Below the pieces are notes generated by a model. The model was not told where the DNA came from. It searched no databases and was given only the letters and a program-made list of their open reading frames with translations. Positions 52,507 through 57,233 of a DNA stretch of 57,233 nucleotides are shown here, piece by piece. The position numbers were made by a program, and so were the translations under genes. Source of the DNA: Lachnospiraceae bacterium (GTDB lineage Bacteria > Bacillota > Clostridia > Lachnospirales > Lachnospiraceae); NCBI GenBank assembly GCA_024698715.1, contig JAILRA010000005.1:1-57233 (forward strand). The letters run 5' to 3'. Each line of letters starts with the position of its first letter. Within the stretch, counting starts at the first letter, position 1.

Positions 52507-54606
52507 TTACTCTATATAGTCGCAACCTTCTTTGGTACAAACCTTTTTATTGCCTCTCTTCGTAAGAGGATAGGAACATTTCGGACACTTATCCGCCAAT
52601 GGTCTCTGCCATGACATATAATCACAATCCGGAGCGCCTTCGCATCCGTAATATGTTCTTCCCTTCTTGGTCTTACGGATTACAATATCTTTTCCGCAGA
52701 TCGGACATGATACGCCGATCTTTTCAAGGAAAGATTTGGTATTACGGCATTCGGGGAATCCGGGACACGCAAGGAATTTACCGTGAGGTCCGAATTTATA
52801 TACCATTTTTCTTCCGCAGAGTTCGCAGACTTCTTCGCTCTCCTCATCCTGAACCTTAACATGTTCAAGTTCCTTGGTTGCTTTGTTAACTGCAGCATCA
52901 AGATCGGGATAAAAATTCTCGACTACAGTCTTCCACTGAACATTCCCTTCTTCTATCGCATCAAGAAGAGTTTCCATATTAGCGGTAAAGTTAACGTCAA
53001 CAATTGTCGGGAATGCATCTTCCATCATTTTATTAACAACTTCACCGAGCTCGGAAATATAAAGATTCTTATTCTCTTTAACAACATAATGACGTCCGAT
53101 TATTGTTGTGATAGTAGGCGCATATGTTGAAGGACGACCTATTCCGCGCTCTTCCATAGCCTTTACCAGACCGGCTTCTGTAAAATGAGCAGGCGGCTGA
53201 GTAAAATGCTGTTCGCATTCAAGCTTATCAAGGGAAAGCTTGCTCTTCTTATCAAGTTTATTCAATAGCGCATTCTTCTGATCTTTTTCATCATCATCGG
53301 ACATATATACGCTTCTGTATCCTTCAAAAGAAACTTTTGAAGCACATACTTTGAAAGTATAATCCTTTGCACTAATCTTTGTCGAAACGGTATCAAAAGT
53401 ACAAGCTGCCATTCGTGAAGCAAGAAATCTCTTATAGATAAGAGAATAAAGTCTCAGTTCGTCACGATTAAGATAAGCCTTCATCATCTCGGGAGTTCTT
53501 TCGAGGTCCGTGGGGCGAATGGCTTCGTGAGCATCCTGTATCTTTTTGGAAGAATTCTTGTTGTCGCCGGATTTGGAAGCCTGAGTTGCTTTGCTGTCTG
53601 ACTCACTTTTTCCTGCTTCGTAATCTATATTGAATTCTTCTCCGTAATGCTTCGTAATATATTCTTTGGCTGCTTTAACAGCTTCATCGGAAACTCTTAC
53701 CGAATCGGTACGAAGATAAGTGATAACGCCGACGGTATCTTTTCCGACGGAAACACCTTCGTAAAGACTCTGAGCGATTCTCATAGTTTTCTGCGTGGAA
53801 AATCCGAGAACCTTGCTGGCTTCCTGCTGAAGAGTCGATGTAGTAAAAGGAAGCGGAGGATTTTTCTTTCTTGTTCCGTTCTTCACTTCCGAAACCGTGA
53901 ACTTGGCTCCCTTTAAATCGTTTTTGATCTTATCTACGGTAGTTTTATCGTTTAATTCGATCTTTTCATCGCCTTTTCCGTAAAATGATGCCACAAGTGC
54001 TTTTTTCTCTCCTTCAATATTAAGGAGAGCATCTATCGTCCAATATTCTTTGGCGATAAAATCGTTTATTTCATTTTCGCGGTCACAGATCATCTTTAAT
54101 GTAACCGACTGAACTCGTCCGGCAGAAAGGCCTCTTTTGATCTTCGCCCAAAGAAGCGGAGATATTCTGTATCCAACCATTCTGTCAAGAACACGTCTGG
54201 TCTGCTGTGCGTCCACAAGATTCATATCTATATCTCTCGGATTCTTGATCGCTTCCTTCACTGCAGACTGCGTTATCTCATTGAATGTTATTCGGGAAAC
54301 TTTCTTATCTTTGAGATTTAAAGCTTCATAAAGATGCCAGCTTATTGCTTCTCCTTCGCGGTCAGGGTCAGTTGCGAGATAAATCTTGTCTGCTTTCTTT
54401 ACTTCTTTTCGAAGCATGGAAAGTACATCTCCTTTTCCTCGAATGGTTATATATTTAGGATCATAGTTTTCGTCAAACCCGAGCTGGCTTTTAGGCATAT
54501 CTCTTACATGTCCCTGAGAAGCTACAACTTCATAATTGCTTCCGAGGAATTTCTTTATTGTTTTAACCTTTGCGGGTGACTCCACGATAATCAAATTCTT
54601 AGCCAT
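52507..54606 (-). CDS. topA: DNA topoisomerase I
   Basis: Type IA topoisomerase relaxing negative supercoils. 699 residues: Toprim domain from MAKNLIIVESPAKVKTIKKF (read as IIVESPAKVKTI), DPDREGEAI metal site, active-site Tyr in GVITYLRTDS, and three C-terminal Cys4 zinc ribbons (CELCG, CPICG, CPKCS). The frame includes a TTG 12 bp upstream, but the ATG at 54606 has GGAG and is the family start. Often neighbours the fla operon in Clostridia. Confidence 0.98.
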   Translation of the reverse strand: MAKNLIIVESPAKVKTIKKFLGSNYEVVASQGHVRDMPKSQLGFDENYDPKYITIRGKGDVLSMLRKEVKKADKIYLATDPDREGEAISWHLYEALNLKDKKVSRITFNEITQSAVKEAIKNPRDIDMNLVDAQQTRRVLDRMVGYRISPLLWAKIKRGLSAGRVQSVTLKMICDRENEINDFIAKEYWTIDALLNIEGEKKALVASFYGKGDEKIELNDKTTVDKIKNDLKGAKFTVSEVKNGTRKKNPPLPFTTSTLQQEASKVLGFSTQKTMRIAQSLYEGVSVGKDTVGVITYLRTDSVRVSDEAVKAAKEYITKHYGEEFNIDYEAGKSESDSKATQASKSGDNKNSSKKIQDAHEAIRPTDLERTPEMMKAYLNRDELRLYSLIYKRFLASRMAACTFDTVSTKISAKDYTFKVCASKVSFEGYRSVYMSDDDEKDQKNALLNKLDKKSKLSLDKLECEQHFTQPPAHFTEAGLVKAMEERGIGRPSTYAPTITTIIGRHYVVKENKNLYISELGEVVNKMMEDAFPTIVDVNFTANMETLLDAIEEGNVQWKTVVENFYPDLDAAVNKATKELEHVKVQDEESEEVCELCGRKMVYKFGPHGKFLACPGFPECRNTKSFLEKIGVSCPICGKDIVIRKTKKGRTYYGCEGAPDCDYMSWQRPLADKCPKCSYPLTKRGNKKVCTKEGCDYIE

Positions 54607-54712
54607 AAAAAACTCCAATCAAAATCAAGTAAATTGAATTGCACTACTAAAATACATTTAAATAAGAAGAAACAGAATTCAAATTGATCCTCTTTACATT
54701 ACACAATAAATG

Positions 54713-54741
54713 AATTTACACTATTAAATTGATTTTGACAA
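54713..54741 (-). promoter_or_regulatory. candidate topA promoter
   Basis: Minus strand TTGTCA (54736-54741), 17-bp spacer, TAAATT (54713-54718), about 105 bp upstream of the topA ATG. Confidence 0.5.
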
Positions 54742-54772
54742 GAGAAATATTAAGAAATTTATCATTTTAAAT

Positions 54773-54802
54773 AAAAAAGCATAAAGCAAAATGCCTTATG
54801 CT
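54773..54802 (-). terminator. terminator of the small membrane-protein gene
   Basis: Stem AGCATAA/TTATGCT with inner GC pairs, followed by six T on the minus strand. It begins 27 bp after the stop codon at 54829, which supports that small ORF as a transcribed gene. Confidence 0.8.
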
Positions 54803-54828
54803 GATTTAATATCCGAAAATTTCAAAAT

Positions 54829-55125
54829 CTATTTATTTACAAAACTTAAAACCATTTTAACGGGATATGTCATACTGAGTTTCTTTTTAAGAACCTTGGG
54901 AAAAGTTACGGTAAAATACTTTTTCAGCATCTTCGGTAAAGTCTTTGTAAATGCATGTTTAAAAGACATCTTCAAGACAAACCAGCTGATCGGACCGACA
55001 ACTATTATAAAGAACCATTTTGTCAAAAATGCGAAAAACAAAAATAGATTTTTTACAATAAATTTTGTAACCGGATTATTTACCAGTAAATATACACTTC
55101 TGATCGTTTTAAAAACTCTTATCAT
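54829..55125 (-). CDS. small basic membrane protein, unknown
   Basis: 98 residues, unrecognised. Two hydrophobic stretches (about 25-48 in one long block: FLFFAFLTKWFFIIVVGPISWFV region) and many Lys/Thr/Phe; no Asp and few acidic residues, so strongly basic. Supported by TGGAGG six bases before the ATG and by a terminator downstream; a TATAAT at the right distance upstream has no good -35. Divergent from rfbG. Function unknown. Confidence 0.6.
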   Translation of the reverse strand: MIRVFKTIRSVYLLVNNPVTKFIVKNLFLFFAFLTKWFFIIVVGPISWFVLKMSFKHAFTKTLPKMLKKYFTVTFPKVLKKKLSMTYPVKMVLSFVNK

Positions 55126-55255
55126 AACCGCCTCCAGAATTTAATTATATTTTACCAAAAATCGGAAATGTTTTAAATAATTTTCTGAAAATGAATATAA
55201 ATGTCTAAAATTATTTTAGAATTTTCTAAATAATTAAATATATAAATCATGATAT

Positions 55256-55284
55256 TTTACAAAAAATATTGATTATATTATACT
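55256..55284 (+). promoter_or_regulatory. promoter of rfbG-gtrA
   Basis: TTTACA (55256-55261), 17-bp spacer, TATACT (55279-55284), 45 bp upstream of the chosen rfbG ATG, in a very AT-rich divergent region. Confidence 0.6.
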
Positions 55285-55329
55285 TATTAAAGTGAAAATT
55301 TGGAAAATCCAATAAAAGAGGCTGAATTT

Positions 55330-56445
55330 ATGAATGATATCAGGGATTTTTATAAATCAAAAAAAGTACTGATCACCGGACATACCGGTTTTAAAGGTGC
55401 ATGGATGTGCGAAGAACTGATCAAATTAGGTGCCGAAGTTATCGGCTACGCATTAAATCCTCCTACCGATCCGAGTCTGTTTGATTTATGCGGTCTTAAA
55501 GCTCGCATCGTATCTATTGAAGGTGATATCAGGGATTTTGACCACTTAAAATCAGTTTTTGACGTATATAAACCTGAAATCGTGATACATATGGCAGCTC
55601 AGCCTCTCGTTCGGGAATCCTACAAAAATCCTTCATATACCTATGAAGTAAACGTAATGGGAACCGTAAATATTCTCGAATGTATAAGATTAACAGATTG
55701 CGTTAAATCTTTTGTTAATGTAACAACCGATAAAGTTTATCTAAATCGCGAGTTAAACGACGCATTCAAAGAAGATGAAATGCTTTGCGGTTTCGATCCG
55801 TATTCTAATTCAAAATCTTGTTCAGAGCTGGTTACATACTCTTATAAAAATTCATTTTTTGCCAAAAACGGAAATAATGAAGAAGGCTATACCACTGCTA
55901 TTACTACATGCCGAGCCGGAAATGTTCTCGGAGGAGGTGATTTTGCCACTGACAGAATTATTCCGGACTGTATCAGAGCTGTTTCCGAAGGAAAAGAAAT
56001 AATTGTCAGAAATCCTTATTCGACAAGGCCATATCAGCATGTTTTGGAGCCCGTTACAGCATATTTGATCATCGCTATGGAACAGTATCTGGACATAAAA
56101 AAAGCAGGAAATTACAATATAGGCCCCGATGATGCGGATTGCGTATGCACAGGCGATCTGGTCAATCTGTTTTGCGAAAGATGGAATAAAGCCATAGAAA
56201 ATAAAAAATTTTCTTTTAATAAGGCAATCAGAGTAGATAGATTCGATAACGGACCTCATGAGGCAAATTTCCTAAAACTAGACTCTTCCCTTGTTCATAA
56301 AACATTTGGTTTTAATAACGTATGGCACATCGATGAAGTTATGGATAGAATTGTCGAATGGTCAATCTCCTATCTTTCAAATGACAATTATCAAATGGTT
56401 ATGGAAAAACAGATTGATGATTATATAAATAGACTTTACGAATAA
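55330..56445 (+). CDS. rfbG: CDP-glucose 4,6-dehydratase
   Basis: 371-residue extended SDR: ITGHTGFKGAWM (NAD-binding glycine motif), HMAAQPLVRESY, VNVTTDKVY and the YSNSK catalytic Tyr/Lys pair (DPYSNSKSCSE). It makes CDP-4-keto-6-deoxy-glucose for 3,6-dideoxyhexoses or related surface sugars. The open frame starts at a TTG (55300), but ATG 55330 is preceded by AGAGG and starts MNDIRDFYKSKKVLITG, as in homologues. Followed by a GtrA gene, suggesting a surface glycan locus continuing beyond the window or a displaced part of one. AT-rich relative to the rest. Confidence 0.93.
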   Translation: MNDIRDFYKSKKVLITGHTGFKGAWMCEELIKLGAEVIGYALNPPTDPSLFDLCGLKARIVSIEGDIRDFDHLKSVFDVYKPEIVIHMAAQPLVRESYKNPSYTYEVNVMGTVNILECIRLTDCVKSFVNVTTDKVYLNRELNDAFKEDEMLCGFDPYSNSKSCSELVTYSYKNSFFAKNGNNEEGYTTAITTCRAGNVLGGGDFATDRIIPDCIRAVSEGKEIIVRNPYSTRPYQHVLEPVTAYLIIAMEQYLDIKKAGNYNIGPDDADCVCTGDLVNLFCERWNKAIENKKFSFNKAIRVDRFDNGPHEANFLKLDSSLVHKTFGFNNVWHIDEVMDRIVEWSISYLSNDNYQMVMEKQIDDYINRLYE

Positions 56446-56494
56446 ATATCAAATTTATCTTTTGCAAAATCCTATAATTAAGGAAAAAAGTATT

Positions 56495-56974
56495 TTGGAA
56501 AAATTCATAAAAAATATATTTCAGAAGTTAAAAATCAATATCTCGGACAAAAAAATAAAAACAATATCACAGTTTATAAAATTCGGTATTGTCGGTGCAA
56601 CAAATACACTGTTAAGTTATTTACTCTACCTTGGTGTATTGTTAATAATGAAGCCGTTTAATATTATATGGGATTTATATGCAGCAAGCATTATCTCGTT
56701 CGTTTTAAGCGTATTATGGTCCTTTTATTGGAATAACAGATTTGTATTTAAATCTGAAAAAGGACAAAGAAATATATTAAAAAGCCTTTTAAAGACTTAC
56801 ATCTCATACGGATTCACCGGCTTCATCCTTTCAAATATTCTTCTATTTGTCTGGACTTCTTTGTTGGGAATCCCCAAAGAGATTGCACCTTTATTAAGTC
56901 TGATCATAACAGTTCCGGTTAACTTCATTCTTAATAAATTCTGGGCGTTCAAAAATGATAAAAAGAAACAATAA
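56495..56974 (+). CDS. GtrA family membrane protein
   Basis: About 159 residues with four transmembrane helices (roughly 30-50, 60-80, 100-120, 125-145) and the family features QFIKFGIVGATNTLLSYLLY (read as KFGIVGATNTLLSY) and FVLSVLWSFYWNNRFVF, ending FILNKFWAFK. GtrA proteins are thought to flip polyprenyl-linked sugars. No ATG; the TTG at 56495 has AAGGA ten bases upstream, whereas the earlier TTG at 56462 has no such site. Downstream terminator at 56999-57026. Confidence 0.9.
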   Translation: MEKFIKNIFQKLKINISDKKIKTISQFIKFGIVGATNTLLSYLLYLGVLLIMKPFNIIWDLYAASIISFVLSVLWSFYWNNRFVFKSEKGQRNILKSLLKTYISYGFTGFILSNILLFVWTSLLGIPKEIAPLLSLIITVPVNFILNKFWAFKNDKKKQ

Positions 56975-56998
56975 AGTATATAGATTATATAATTAAAA

Positions 56999-57026
56999 AC
57001 ATTCGAGATATACCGAATGTTTTTTT
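56999..57026 (+). terminator. terminator of rfbG-gtrA
   Basis: ACATTCG/CGAATGT stem with an 8-nt loop, followed by a T7 run. 25 bp after the gtrA stop codon. Confidence 0.88.
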
Positions 57027-57092
57027 ATACCGAAAATTAGTTTCCAACCAAATTATAAAAATCAAAAAATTTTATATTATCACATCTAAAAA

Positions 57093-57233
57093 AATCATGA
57101 CCACCCGTCAAACGGGTGGTTTGCTCGCCCCTATAAGGGGGTGATACCGGCCAGCGCCTAAAGACGCTGGCTTTCTCTTTGTTCAAGCCAAACTGCCTTT
57201 GACTCGTCGCTGCCCTTGAAAGGGCATTTGTAT
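57093..57233 (-). repeat. hairpin-array repeat element, copy 2 (inverted)
   Basis: Reverse complement of 51-191 over 141 bp with one visible mismatch (the base matching position 57). All four hairpins are preserved, including the 9-bp ACCACCCGT stem next to the TCATGATT boundary. The element is cut by the window edge. Beyond the boundary the flanks differ completely (poly-A rich here, flotillin 3' region in the other), so they are two separate insertions. Confidence 0.85.

Overview
The window looks like a chromosomal segment of a flagellated Clostridia species, most likely a Lachnospiraceae member. This rests on the Gram-positive gene set (PolC, FliY, CheC/CheD, FapA-type DUF342, DUF6115), the Bacillus/Clostridium-style fla/che order with motAB inserted between flbD and fliL, strong Shine-Dalgarno sites and AT-rich intergenic DNA. 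The assignment is inference from gene content; no rRNA or other phylogenetic marker search was possible.

Almost everything reads on the minus strand, so follow it from right to left. At the far right, rfbG and gtrA (sugar-nucleotide and glycan genes, plus strand) lie in very AT-rich DNA beside a small orphan membrane protein. Then come topA and a compact convergent small hydrophobic toxin/antisense RNA pair in the topA-flgB gap. A fla operon follows: flgB-flgC-fliE-fliF-fliG-fliH-fliI-fliJ-ylxF-fliK-flgD-ylzI-flgE-flbD-motA-motB-fliL-fliM-fliY-cheY-fliO-fliP-fliQ-fliR-flhB-flhA-flhF-flhG-pilZ. It ends at a strong terminator near 26014-26050. A second unit (cheB-cheA-cheW-cheC-cheD-hyp-fliA-fapA-DUF6115-LysM/MltG-like) begins with its own promoter and ends at 17362-17384. 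Next are rpsB-tsf with a structured leader and terminator, a NodB deacetylase plus bactofilin pair, then pyrH-frr and uppS-cdsA-dxr-rseP-ispG-polC (translation, isoprenoid and phospholipid precursors, replication), and finally a flotillin gene.

Together the genes encode the hook-basal body, C ring, type III export apparatus, stator, the CheA/CheW/CheY/CheB/CheC/CheD/FliY chemotaxis core and the flagellar sigma factor. Flagellin, chemoreceptors and CheR are not in the window. Upstream of flgB there are a sigma-A-like promoter about 85 bp from the start codon and a sigma-D/28-like promoter about 330 bp away, an arrangement like that described for Bacillus subtilis fla/che.

The least ordinary features are: (i) two near-identical 141-bp hairpin-array elements in inverted orientation at both ends of the window; (ii) the type I toxin-antitoxin-like locus, whose two RNAs begin with related 5' sequences; (iii) a CheB reduced to its methylesterase domain; (iv) a REP-like hairpin and an unexplained conserved-looking segment between flgE and flbD; (v) an uncharacterised trio of genes after fliA.
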